Shown piece by piece: positions 6,198 to 15,985 of a stretch of 64,000 bases of DNA (its first letter is position 1; each line of letters opens with the position of its first letter). This DNA is from Pseudarthrobacter albicanus (GTDB lineage Bacteria > Actinomycetota > Actinomycetes > Actinomycetales > Micrococcaceae). Where the stretch lies: assembly GCF_018224015.1 (NCBI RefSeq), contig NZ_JAGPOT010000004.1, positions 1 through 64,000 of the forward strand, written 5' to 3'. The position numbers and the translations under genes were made by a program. The notes below the pieces were generated by a model. That model was not told the DNA's origin and searched no databases. It saw only the letters and a program-made list of their open reading frames with translations.

Positions 6198-6869
6198 TCA
6201 TTCCGAGTCGCGCGGTGCGGTCAATTCTCCGGCGATCTTCTCTTCCAGCGCCGCCACCGTGGCCTCGGGCAGGACGATGAGTCCATCCAGTTCCCGCCGG
6301 GCGCGCTTGTACGCGGTTTGCCGTTCCGCCGGTGTGGCGGCTTGGTCGGAGGCGATGTTGAGCAACTTCCTAGCCGTCGCCAGGCGCTGGCGTTCCGGCT
6401 CAGTGAAGTTATGGTCCTTGATCCGCTTGGCTTCGCGCTCTGCGACGTCGAACGCCAGTTCAAAGGCGTTCACGGCCGACCGGTACTCCCCCAGCCGGGC
6501 CGCATTCGTAATGTCGCCTGGGTCGGCTGGCCGCAAACCGTCCGCCTCCTTCTTCGCCCGGAGGAAAGCAACAGTGAGCGGTTCCCGCACATCACTCATG
6601 ACCGGAAAATCGATAAGTTTCCCCAGATCGAGCTCGTAGTCCAGCCACCGCCGGTTCACGGCGTCGTGTGCCGCCATCAGCGCGGCAACCTCGGCGTGGC
6701 TGGCTTGCTCCGCCTGCACGGCCTGGTTCTTGAGTTTGTACAGCTCCACCTTGCGCCGGTGCCGGCGTTCGCTGGCTATCGACCACTGGCGCATCCATCC
6801 GCCGGCCATTCCGCCGATAGGGAAGATGAGCCACCAGTAGTGGCCAAGGAAGTCAAAGAAGGGTTGCAC
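6198..6869 (-). CDS. Membrane-anchored coiled-coil protein, unknown function
   Basis: Protein of 223 aa when started at the GTG at 6869, which has GGGAGGA 8 bp upstream. One transmembrane helix near the N-terminus (FLGHYWWLIFPIGGMAGGW) is followed by a basic stretch (RRHRRKVELYKLKN) and a long charged helical region likely to be coiled coil (QAVQAEQASHAEVAALMAAH, later KRIKDHNFTEPERQRL). No catalytic motif is visible. The topology fits a cytoplasmic scaffold anchored in the membrane. Divergent from the ArsR-SRPBCC gene. I do not recognise the family. Confidence 0.7.
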   Translation of the reverse strand: MQPFFDFLGHYWWLIFPIGGMAGGWMRQWSIASERRHRRKVELYKLKNQAVQAEQASHAEVAALMAAHDAVNRRWLDYELDLGKLIDFPVMSDVREPLTVAFLRAKKEADGLRPADPGDITNAARLGEYRSAVNAFELAFDVAEREAKRIKDHNFTEPERQRLATARKLLNIASDQAATPAERQTAYKRARRELDGLIVLPEATVAALEEKIAGELTAPRDSE

Positions 6870-6920
6870 GGATTCATCCTCCCACCGACCCAGCCGCACC
6901 CCAAGCAGGGCAGAAAACCG

Positions 6921-6957
6921 TTGACATGTGACCAATCAGTCACCTATTCTTGAACCG
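6921..6957 (+). promoter_or_regulatory. Promoter/operator of the ArsR-SRPBCC gene, leaderless
   Basis: TTGACA (6921-6926), an 18-bp spacer and TATTCT (6945-6950). The GTG start is 7 bp behind the -10 box, at the expected transcription start, so the mRNA would have no leader. GTGAC-CAATCA-GTCAC lies between the two boxes and is the likely operator of the encoded ArsR domain. Confidence 0.65.
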
Positions 6958-7712
6958 TGGACGCCGTATTCAAGGCCCTGGCCGACCCCACCCGCCGGGA
7001 CCTGCTCGATGAGCTCTTCCGGGAAGACGGGCAGACCCTGCACGCCCTTGAGGCCCGCTTCGACATGACGCGCTACGGCGTCATGAAGCACCTCAAGATC
7101 CTGGAGGAAGCCGGCCTGGTGGTCACCCGCCGTCGGGGCCGGGAGAAACTCCATTTCCTCAATCCGGTGCCCATCCGCCTGGTCCACGACCGCTGGGTCA
7201 GCAAATATGCACAACCATGGGCCGCTGCCCTCAGCGACCTCAAATCGAGATTGGAAAGTCCCATGGAAAAGATCTTCGAAATCTACATCAGGACCACTCC
7301 GGAACGGCTTTGGGAAGCCATCACGGACAGCGGGATCCGCAGCAAATACCAGTTCGGGAACACCCACACAGCGGACTGGACACCGGGCGGCCACTACGAG
7401 ATGCACAACCCCAAGGCCAACGGCATGGTCCTGGGCGAAGGCGAAAACATCGAGGTCGATCCCCCGCGCAAACTGGTCCAGACCATGCGCGCCCTCTGGG
7501 ACGACGACGTCAAGGCCGAGGGCACCTCCCGTGTCACCTGGGAGATCGAACCGGTGGGCGATTCCTGCCACCTCACCGTCACCCACAGCGACCTCCGCGA
7601 AGGCGCCAACGACCAGCTGTACGGCGGGTGGCCCATGATTCTCTCCGGCCTGAAGACCTGGCTGGAAACCGGGGAACTGCTGACCACCCCCGGCTCCCTC
7701 ATGTACACCTGA
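6957..7712 (+). CDS. ArsR-type regulator fused to an SRPBCC (AHSA1-like) domain
   Basis: Protein of 251 aa with a GTG start. Residues 1-95 are an ArsR winged helix: MDAVFKALADPTRRDLLDEL, then MTRYGVMKHLKILEEAGLV as recognition helix. After a linker, PMEKIFEIYIRTTPERLWEA at about residue 102 opens an AHSA1/SRPBCC ligand-binding domain that ends GLKTWLETGELLTTPGSL. The joint MEKIF looks like the former start of a separate SRPBCC gene. Such pairs respond to hydrophobic ligands or stress. It has an operator in its own promoter, so autoregulation is likely. Three decayed relatives lie at 2452, 5612 and 21629. Confidence 0.9.
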   Translation: MDAVFKALADPTRRDLLDELFREDGQTLHALEARFDMTRYGVMKHLKILEEAGLVVTRRRGREKLHFLNPVPIRLVHDRWVSKYAQPWAAALSDLKSRLESPMEKIFEIYIRTTPERLWEAITDSGIRSKYQFGNTHTADWTPGGHYEMHNPKANGMVLGEGENIEVDPPRKLVQTMRALWDDDVKAEGTSRVTWEIEPVGDSCHLTVTHSDLREGANDQLYGGWPMILSGLKTWLETGELLTTPGSLMYT

Positions 7713-7721
7713 CAGCGCCCG

Positions 7722-7785
7722 GCGCACCCAAGGCGCGGCGCCGCCGTCGTAATTCCCGACGGCGGCCGCTGGCCAGCTGCCGCTG
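7722..7785. repeat. Copy 3 of the SRPBCC-associated hairpin repeat
   Basis: Lies 10 bp behind the intact ArsR-SRPBCC gene: CCGCCGTCG-TAATTCC-CGACGGCGG forms a strong stem. It may act as its terminator although no T-run follows. Confidence 0.65.
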
Positions 7786-7845
7786 CACGCGCCCGTCCCC
7801 AATTCCCAGGCGGACACCGCGGACGGCCCCACCCCACCCCGCCCC

Positions 7846-8745
7846 TCAGTAGGTCCGCGGCAGACCCAGGACCTTGGTGGCGACGAAGTTCTTGATCATG
7901 TTGTTGTTGACCGGGGCGACCTGGAACATGCGGGTTTCGCGGAACTTGCGTTCGACGTCGTACTCATCGACGAAGCCGTACCCGCCGTGGGTGTCCAGGC
8001 AGGCGTTGGCGGCGGCCCAGCTGGCCTCGGAGGCGAGGTGCTTGGCCATGTTGGCCTCGGCGCCGCAGGGCTCGCCGGCGTCGAAGAGCCGCGCCGCCTC
8101 GTAGCGCATCATGTCCGCGGCACGGACCTTCATGTAGGCGTCGGTGATGGGGAACGCCACGCCCTGGTTGGCGCCGATCTGCCGGCCGAAGACTTCGCGG
8201 CTGTTCGCGTAGGCCACCGCCCGGTCCGTGAACCAGTAGCCGTCGCCGACGGCTTCGGAGGCCAGCAGGATGCGCTCGGCGTTCCAGCCGTCCAGGACGT
8301 AGCGGAAGCCCTTGCCCACCTGGCCGATCACGGCGGAGGCGGGCACGCGCATGCCCTGGTAGTGGACCTGGTTGGTCGCGTAGTTGAACATGGTGCGGAC
8401 CTTGACCACCTTGAGCGTGTCCGGCTGTTCCGCACGGACCTGGCGCAGATCCACCAGGAACAGCTTCAGGCCGTGGGTCTTGTTCCCGTTCTTCGGGGTG
8501 GTGCGCGCGAGGACGAGGGCGAGGTCGGATTCCTCGATCCGGCTGGTCCAGCTCTTGTGGCCGGTGATGATGAAATCATCGCCGTCGCGCACGGCCGCGG
8601 TCTCGATGCTGGTGGTGTCCGAGCCGGCCTTGTCCTCGGTGATGGAGAAGGCCTGCAGCCGCAGCTTCCCGGCGGCGATCTGCGGCAGGTACTCCTGCTT
8701 CTGGGCGTCACTGCCGTGGCGCAGCAGCGCGCCCATCGTGTACAT
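7846..8745 (-). pseudogene. Acyl-CoA dehydrogenase, N-terminal third lost
   Basis: A 299-codon frame beginning MYTMGALLRHGSD, a string that is internal in full-length enzymes. Present are the middle beta domain (QAFSITEDKAGSDTTSIETA, ITGHKSWTSR) and the C-terminal helical FAD domain with FGRQIGANQGVAF and DTHGGYGFVDEYDVERKFRE. About 90 N-terminal residues are missing, and the frame abuts a plus-strand GntR fragment at 8750 without any promoter. The FAD and acyl-CoA sites would be incomplete. A ribosome might still start at 8745, but function is unlikely. A second fragment of a close relative lies at 24541-24859. Confidence 0.8.
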
Positions 8746-8749
8746 CCCG

Positions 8750-8992
8750 CGGCAGTTCTACTCTGCCATCCCCGGCTGGCCCCGGGCCACCATGGACGAC
8801 CACGCCGAACTCCTCGCGGGCATCAAGGCCAAGGACCCGGAGGCAACGCGGGCCGCGATGCAGCAGCACATCGTCCACTCCGGCGAGCTGCTGGCCGCCC
8901 ACTTCGATGCCCGCGTCGCCGCCGCGCAGACGGACGCCGCGCAGACAGACGCCGCGCACACGGACGACGCCGGACGGCTGGCTTCGGCCTGA
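8750..8992 (+). pseudogene. GntR-type regulator, only the end of the FCD domain left
   Basis: The frame reads RQFYSAIPGWPRATMDDHAE, then LLAGIKAKDPEATRAAMQQH: the last two helices of an FCD ligand domain, including the second conserved histidine. The tail contains a 15-bp tandem repeat (AQTDA-AQTDA-AHTDD). Its 5' part and that of the opposite-strand acyl-CoA dehydrogenase are both missing at the same point. One deletion across a divergent promoter explains both. Confidence 0.75.
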
Positions 8993-9210
8993 GCTTCCGG
9001 CTCCCGGCTGTCGGCTGCCGTGCCCGGATCGGCCGAGGATACGCATCTCGTTGATGCAACTTTCCCGTACTCGCCGAGGCGGGTTGCTGGGAAATTTAAC
9101 CTTGTCTTTACGCAGATACCGGAGTCGACTATATGTGGGGCTTGCGTTGTGCCAGTTGCGTGGCTTGGCGGGGCCCGATCAAGGGGATGGACAACCGCTA
9201 GGAGAAAGTC

Positions 9211-9450
9211 ATGTCCACACCAGGGAGTGAGCAAAAAGAAGCGAAGCCGTACGTCTTCCACGTGATGCCAATTGAAGGCGAGGACAACAAGAAGTGGGAT
9301 CTGCACAGGTTTCGGACCAGCAAGCATGAGCATTTCCACACCGTGCAGGAGGCAGTGACGGCCGCACACGAGGAGGCCGGTAAGCACTCGGCCCACATTG
9401 TCATACACGCCCTCGACGGGCACGCCTACCGGGAGTACGACCTGCACTGA
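9211..9450 (+). CDS. DUF2188-like small protein
   Basis: Protein of 79 aa starting MSTPGSEQKEAKPYVFHVMP, with a good ribosome binding site (AGGAGAAAGTC). The second half (TVQEAVTAAHEEAGKHSAHI, then VIHALDGHAYREYD) has the DUF2188 pattern of an amphipathic helix followed by a strand ending in xIHxxDG. Function unknown. A possible promoter (TTTACG, 17 bp, TATATG) lies at 9107-9135. A strong terminator follows. Confidence 0.7.
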   Translation: MSTPGSEQKEAKPYVFHVMPIEGEDNKKWDLHRFRTSKHEHFHTVQEAVTAAHEEAGKHSAHIVIHALDGHAYREYDLH

Positions 9451-9497
9451 AACGAAAATCCCGTCAGGGTATTGCCAACGACAAGTCAACGACGAAG

Positions 9498-9534
9498 GCG
9501 CTTGCTTCGCAGTTCAACGAAGCAAGCACCTTTT
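9498..9534 (+). terminator. Rho-independent terminator of the DUF2188 gene
   Basis: GCTTGCTTCG (9500-9509) pairs perfectly with CGAAGCAAGC (9518-9527), followed by ACCTTTTC. The rest of 9451-9698 shows no gene. Confidence 0.8.
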
Positions 9535-9698
9535 CACAGGGGGTGGCGTCACCACCGGCCGGCTGTCCGTCCGCACCGCGAATCCCCTGTCCGGGCTCCC
9601 CAAGGAAGATGTGCTTGCCTTGGCCGCGCTCCTGGCCCGGCGTCCTTGCGGCCGGGGCCACGCTCACTTCCGGGCCCATTTGCGGCAGGATGTGGTCT

Positions 9699-10889
9699 AT
9701 GTCAATTGATGTCGAAGCGGTGCGCCGGCAGACCCGTGGTGTCCTGGGCGTGACCCATCTGAACAATGCGGGGAGCTCGCTGGCCCCCGGTCCTGTCGTG
9801 GACACCGTGGTGGGTCATTTACGCCGTGAGGAGGAGATCGGCGGCTATGAGGCGGCAGAGGAGGCTGCTGATCGGCTGGAGGGCGTGTACTCCTCGGTGG
9901 CGCGGCTGATCGGGGCGGCGCCGGACGAGATAGCCCTGGCCGAAAGCGGCAGCCGCGCCTGGGCGATGGCGGTGTACAGCTTCCCCTTTGTCCCCGGGAC
10001 GCGGCTGCTGATCGGCCGCACCGAGTACGCCGGCAACGTCATTGCGCTGCGGCAGCTTGCGCGGCGCAACGGCCTGCAGATTGTGGTGCTCGACGACGAT
10101 CCCCACGGGCAGCTTGACGTGGAGCACCTGCAGCGGGAGCTTGACCGCGGAGACGTGGCCCTGGTCGCCCTGACGCATGTGCCCATGGCCAACGGCCTGG
10201 TAAATCCGGCGGCGGAGGTGGGCAGACGCTGCCGCGCTGCCGGCGTGATGTTCGTGCTCGACGCCTGCCAGTCGGTGGGCCAGATGCCGTTGGACGTGCA
10301 GTCCTTGGGCTGCGACGTGCTGGCGGGAACGGGACGGAAGTTTCTGCGCGGACCGCGCGGCACCGCGTTCCTCTATGTGCGCGCCTCGGTCCTGGAACGG
10401 CTTGAGCCGGCCATGCTGGACGGGCATTCCGCCGTTCCGGCCGGCGCCGGGGGCCTTGAAGTCCGCGGCGATGCCCGGCGCTTCGAGAGCTGGGAGAGCA
10501 GCGCCGCCGGAAGGCTGGGCCTGGGCCGGGCAGTCGACTACGCCCTGGCCCTGGGCCTGGACGCTGTGCAGGAGCGCGTGGCCGGGCTCGCGGAGCAGCT
10601 GCGGGCCGAGCTGGCCGCCGTTCCCGCGGTCACCGTCCACGACCGCGGGATCACCCGGTGCGGCATCGTCACGTTTTCGGTGAAGGGAAACGACGCCCGG
10701 AACGTCAGGACCCGGCTGGCGGAGCACCGGATCAACGTCTCCGTGGCACCCGCGCCCTCCGCCCCGGCAGACTCCGCCCCCACCGGGACGCGGCATGGGC
10801 CGGACCTGGTGGTGCGGGCCTCGGTGCACTACTACAACACCGAGACCGAGATCCAGCGGCTGGTCAGCGTCCTTCCGGGAACGTCGTAG
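9699..10889 (+). CDS. egtE: PLP-dependent class V aminotransferase-like enzyme, probable EgtE
   Basis: Protein of 396 aa; the ATG at 9699 with GGCAGGA upstream is chosen because the family starts at HLNNAGSS. A class V aminotransferase/cysteine desulfurase fold is seen: NNAGSSLAPGPV at 22-33, the cofactor aspartate in FVLDACQSVGQ (Asp188), and the Schiff-base lysine Lys214 in AGTGRKFLRGPRG. In ergothioneine synthesis EgtE cleaves the C-S bond of hercynylcysteine sulfoxide to give ergothioneine. The gene is convergent with egtABCD, 31 bp from egtD. Class V enzymes are hard to tell apart by sequence alone; the location decides the call. Confidence 0.8.
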   Translation: MSIDVEAVRRQTRGVLGVTHLNNAGSSLAPGPVVDTVVGHLRREEEIGGYEAAEEAADRLEGVYSSVARLIGAAPDEIALAESGSRAWAMAVYSFPFVPGTRLLIGRTEYAGNVIALRQLARRNGLQIVVLDDDPHGQLDVEHLQRELDRGDVALVALTHVPMANGLVNPAAEVGRRCRAAGVMFVLDACQSVGQMPLDVQSLGCDVLAGTGRKFLRGPRGTAFLYVRASVLERLEPAMLDGHSAVPAGAGGLEVRGDARRFESWESSAAGRLGLGRAVDYALALGLDAVQERVAGLAEQLRAELAAVPAVTVHDRGITRCGIVTFSVKGNDARNVRTRLAEHRINVSVAPAPSAPADSAPTGTRHGPDLVVRASVHYYNTETEIQRLVSVLPGTS

Positions 10890-10920
10890 GGTATCTGAGG
10901 GTGCCCGTCCGCCGGCCAGC

Positions 10921-11907
10921 CTAGTTGGCTTCGGCCAGGGTCATGGCGTAACGGTTCTGCCGGTCGGTCCACTGCCCGGCGATGGAGAACCCGGCTGCCT
11001 CCATCTCTTCGACCACGCCCTCGAGGCGGAACTTGGCCGAAATCTCCGTGCGCAGTTCCTCCCCCTCGTGGAACCGGACGTCCATGCCAACCCCCGGCAG
11101 GCGCACCAGCATGGGCCTGCTGGCGCGCAGCCGCATCTCGATCCACTCCTCCTGTGGCATCCACACCGCCACGTGCTCAAACGCCATCACGTCGAAGTCG
11201 GCGCCCAGCTCGGTGTTGAGGACGCGCAGCACGTTCCGGTTAAAGTCCGCGGTGACCCCCTCGGCGTCGGCGTAGGCCGGAACAAGGACATGCGGTGACT
11301 TCACCAGATCCGTGCCAAGAAGCAGCGAACCGCCGTCGTCGCCCAGCAACTCGCGGACGCTGGAGAGAAAGCGGGCCCTCGCCGCCGGCTCAAAATTACC
11401 GATGGTGCCGCCCAGGAACGCCACCATGCGGCGTCCCGCCCGCGGCAGCAGGTGCAGCTGGGTCTCAAAATCCGCTGCCACGGCCTGCAGCTCAAGGTCG
11501 GGGAAGGCAGGAGCCAATTCGTTGCGGGCCTCCAGCAGTGCACTGTCGCTGACATCCACGGCAACGTAACGGCGCAGGGATCCCTCCTCCCTCAGCGCAT
11601 TGAGCAGCAGCGGGGTTTTCCGGGACGATCCGGACCCGAGCTCGATCAGCGTCTGCGCCGGACTCGCGGCCGCCATCTCTGCTGCAAAGAGCTCCAGCAC
11701 CTCACGTTCGGCCCGTGTCGGGTAGTACTCCGGCAGGCCTGTGATGCGCTCAAACAGTTCGCTGCCCAGCTTGTCATAGAACCACTTGGGCGGGAGCGTT
11801 TTCGGCGACGCGGTGAGCCCGGCCCGCACATCGGCGCGCAGGCTGCGTCCCAGGTGGTCCGGAGGCAGGTGGTGAATGATGTCGGGTCGGTCGGTGGAGA
11901 GGCTCAT
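10921..11907 (-). CDS. egtD: L-histidine N-alpha-methyltransferase (ergothioneine synthesis)
   Basis: Protein of 328 aa, the usual EgtD length. N-terminal KTLPPKWFYDKLGSELFERI and TGLPEYYPTRAE are typical of EgtD. The SAM loop is TLIELGSGSSRKTPLLLNAL and the acidic residue lies in YVAVDVSDSAL; GGTIGNFEP completes the site. It trimethylates histidine to hercynine, the first committed step. Its ATG overlaps the egtC stop (ATGA), so it is the last gene of an egtA-B-C-D operon and coupled to egtC. Confidence 0.95.
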   Translation of the reverse strand: MSLSTDRPDIIHHLPPDHLGRSLRADVRAGLTASPKTLPPKWFYDKLGSELFERITGLPEYYPTRAEREVLELFAAEMAAASPAQTLIELGSGSSRKTPLLLNALREEGSLRRYVAVDVSDSALLEARNELAPAFPDLELQAVAADFETQLHLLPRAGRRMVAFLGGTIGNFEPAARARFLSSVRELLGDDGGSLLLGTDLVKSPHVLVPAYADAEGVTADFNRNVLRVLNTELGADFDVMAFEHVAVWMPQEEWIEMRLRASRPMLVRLPGVGMDVRFHEGEELRTEISAKFRLEGVVEEMEAAGFSIAGQWTDRQNRYAMTLAEAN

Positions 11908-12668
11908 GGGGCTACCTGTTCCTTCGTGAGGTTGGGAATCGGACGTATGTCGACGTGGCCGGCGGTGGCGGTCAGAAGGCAGCCGTCCGGCACCTCATGC
12001 CAGCCGGGGCCGTCGTCGAAGGGTTCACTGGCCACCACGACACTCCCGGGGCCGGTCCGCCAAAAAAGGGTATCGCCGGCGGCCGTGGCCGCGATGCCGG
12101 TGCCGTCGGTGAGCAGAAAGTTCAGCCGGCCGCCGGTGACGGCAGCGACACTGCCGACCACGTGCGCCAGCGCATCCCCGGCGGAGTCCCCCGCAGCGAG
12201 CCGTTCCAGGACGAGGGCCCAGAGCAGGGCGGAGTCGACCTGGGCTTCAAGGGCCAGCAGACGGCCTGGCGGAAGGGAAGCGGCCAGGCCTTCCAAGGCA
12301 TCCGGCCAGCCCTCGACGCGGCCGTTGTGGCTGAAGAGCCAGGGGCCGTGCGCATACGGGGCGGCAGCCGACTCCTCCTGCGTCATCCCCGATGTCGCTG
12401 ACCGGACGGCCGCGAGCACGGCCCCGCTGGAGGTAACCCGGGCGACGTCGGCGAAGGACCTGTCCGCCCAGAACGGGATCGCGCGGCGGTACCGGGCAGG
12501 TACAGGATCCCCCGGGGCATACCATCCGACGCCGAACCCGTCAGCGTTCACCGTCCCGTTCCGCTGCCGCCTGGGCGCCCAGGACTGCGTCAACAGCCCG
12601 TACGCCGGGGCGAGCAGGAGCTCCGCCAGCGGCATCGGTGACCCGAGGTAAGCAAGATGACGACACAC
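11904..12668 (-). CDS. egtC: Gamma-glutamyl hercynylcysteine sulfoxide hydrolase
   Basis: Protein of 254 aa of the class II glutamine amidotransferase (Ntn hydrolase) fold. It begins MCRHLAYLG; Cys2 becomes the N-terminal nucleophile after removal of Met. NADGFGVGWYAP and LFSHNGRVEGW are the conserved substrate-binding loops. It removes the gamma-glutamyl group from the EgtB product. It lies 3 bp behind egtB and overlaps egtD by 4 bp. Confidence 0.93.
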   Translation of the reverse strand: MCRHLAYLGSPMPLAELLLAPAYGLLTQSWAPRRQRNGTVNADGFGVGWYAPGDPVPARYRRAIPFWADRSFADVARVTSSGAVLAAVRSATSGMTQEESAAAPYAHGPWLFSHNGRVEGWPDALEGLAASLPPGRLLALEAQVDSALLWALVLERLAAGDSAGDALAHVVGSVAAVTGGRLNFLLTDGTGIAATAAGDTLFWRTGPGSVVVASEPFDDGPGWHEVPDGCLLTATAGHVDIRPIPNLTKEQVAP

Positions 12669-12671
12669 GGG

Positions 12672-14058
<1,387 letters not shown>

Positions 14059-14069
<11 letters not shown>

Positions 14070-15351
14070 TTTCGCGATCCTCCTCGTACTGTGACGGACC
14101 AAAATAGCTCCCGGTTCGTTGCCACCGGTCCAGCCGCTCCTCCGCAGGGCACCGGCCCCGCGCCGTATAGCGGTCCACGAAATCTTCCGCCCGGGTGCGC
14201 GTGGCGGCGTCCACCCCCAGACGGGGCAATGCCATCAGCGCGGCCTCGGCGCAGCCGAGGGCCGCCGAGGCAAGCAAGGGATCAGCCAGGGCGTGACGGG
14301 CGGCGGTCCTGTTCGGATCGGACAGGGAAGCAACGGGGGCGCAGGCCTCCGCGGCGAGGCCTGCTGCGTGTTCATCGTCCATGAGCGCGGTCACCATGGC
14401 CGTGACCGGCTCCCAGTCACTGCCTGCCTGGGCGTCGATCACCCGGATCTCCACGAACCCCCGTGGCCGGACCGGCGGGAACAGGGTTGTCAGGTGGTAT
14501 TCCAGGTCATCCAGCGTGGCGGGCCTCGGGCCTTCCCCGCGGAGCCAGTTCCGCATCGTCAGCCCGCGCGGGGCTTTCCATGACGCCTCCTCTGACGGGA
14601 TGCACAGCACCAGCGCGTCCAGGGCGTAGCGTGCCCAGGCCAGGCGCGGGTCCGCCGAGGGGGGAACCGTGGCGGTCCGGGTCGGGTCCATGGCCAGCCA
14701 GATACGCTGCCGGTTGCTGCGCCAGCCGCTGGGGACGCCGTCAAGGAACGGGGAATTGGCAAACATGGCCACGAGGACCGGCAGGAGATTGTGCAGCCGC
14801 GCCCAACGTTGCGCCGCGCCGGTGGGCCCGGGATTGTCGAACCCGGCCTCCAGTGAAACCTGCAGGGAAGCCGTGGAGCACATCATCGTTCGTCCGGCGG
14901 GGCCGAAACGGTCGAAATGGTGCTCCATGGCGGCATACCGTGGATGATCCAAAGTCCGTAGAGGTGGCCGGCCAGGGTCCAGGGCCACCGCGCCGAAGCA
15001 AAGGCCGCCGTCCGCCAGCAGTGCCTCAACGGCTGCAAGGTCTGCGCGGGTCGCCGCAATGAGAGCGGGAAGACCAGGCGCGCAGGCTGAGCTGACCTCC
15101 AGCTGGCCGCCGGGCTCAAAGGTGATCACTCCCCCGCCAGGCAGCGGTCCCTCCGAGGCCGCCATGGCGCCGCTGACCCGCGCCACGGGGACCGGAAACC
15201 GCGGATCCGAGACGTCGTGGACCAATCGCTCGACCTCCACCCCGGCAGCACCCGGCGGCCCGGTCTTGAAGCACACGGAGGCAACGTACACCTCGGCATC
15301 GGACTCGGAGAGCGGGCGGATGTCACGCCCGGGCAGCCATGCAGAGCTCAC
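14059..15351 (-). CDS. egtA: Glutamate-cysteine ligase of the ergothioneine pathway
   Basis: Protein of 430 aa with a GTG start; GGAAGGA lies 11 bp upstream. GCS2-type ATP-grasp-like fold: GGLCFGAVALDPGRPP, MEHHFDRFGPAGRTMMCSTA (conserved MMCSTAS substrate segment), NSPFLDGVPSGWRSNRQRIW and FVEIRVIDAQ. It makes gamma-glutamylcysteine, the sulfur donor for EgtB. It is first in the operon and overlaps egtB by 11 bp. In a mycothiol producer the product would otherwise be rare, which explains its place here. Confidence 0.92.
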
Positions 15352-15392
15352 GCCACACCATTCCTTCCGCCGCGGTTGACTTCAAACGGCAA

Positions 15393-15421
15393 GCTAAACA
15401 GCCCCCATTCCGCCTTGTCAA
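15393..15421 (-). promoter_or_regulatory. Probable promoter of the egtABCD operon
   Basis: On the minus strand TTGACA (15421-15416), 17-bp spacer, TTTAGC (15398-15393). The predicted start gives a leader of about 35 nt before the egtA GTG. Confidence 0.6.
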
Positions 15422-15596
15422 CGGCCCGGCCGGTTCCAACCAGGCCCATCGCTGCGACGGCACGGTCTCCTCTCCGCTGAAAACTTCCTTCAAAACCGCC
15501 GCACCAACCACTCCGAAGGCAACGCCGCCATTCCGTCCCGTTCTTAAGCCAGGGTTAAGTTTCCCCGTCCCGACTCCCCAATCCCTGTGAGCTGCA

Positions 15597-15948
15597 CCAC
15601 ATTGGAATCAGCCACAAACACAGCCCCTCGCGGGGCGACGGGAACAAGGGTGTTCGCCGTCGGCTTCCTGATGCGGCCCCTCGGTGGCTGGATCCTGGGC
15701 ATGTACGCTGACCGGTATGGACGCCGCAGCGCCCTGGCGCTCTCGGTCCTGCTCATGAGCGGCGGCACGCCCGGACGTTCCGGCGTCGGCGGTGGGCCCG
15801 ATCGTGGAAATCCTCGTGACCCGGGCCGCCGAGCTGATTCCGGCAGGCGCCCTGGGCGCCCAGTACCTGGACGCCCGGTCGCTCATCTCCACGTCGGGAA
15901 TCGCGCTGCACCCGGGCGCAGCGGCAGCGTACCGGCGCCTGCACGGGT
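15597..15948 (+). pseudogene. Chimeric remnant: MHS-type MFS fragment joined to a second gene tail
   Basis: About 15630-15760 encodes FAVGFLMRPLGGWILGMYAD and RYGRRSALALSVLLMSGG, the loop 2-3 signature of metabolite:H+ symporters. There is no start and nothing beyond the third helix. The following DNA reads in another frame VGPIVEILVTRAAELIPAG and ISTSGIALHPGAAAAYRRL to a stop at about 15948. The LHPGAxxYY-like ending recalls TAXI-type TRAP solute-binding proteins, but this part is uncertain. The 240 bp before it (15352-15590) hold only the egtA promoter. Confidence 0.55.
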
Positions 15949-15985
15949 AGGCAGCGGTACAGGACGTAACCTTCAGTCGCGGCAT

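Noticed and set aside
9543..9698. Longer start for egtE
   Set aside because: The extra 52 residues overlap the terminator region and have no similarity; the ATG at 9699 has a suitable ribosome binding site.
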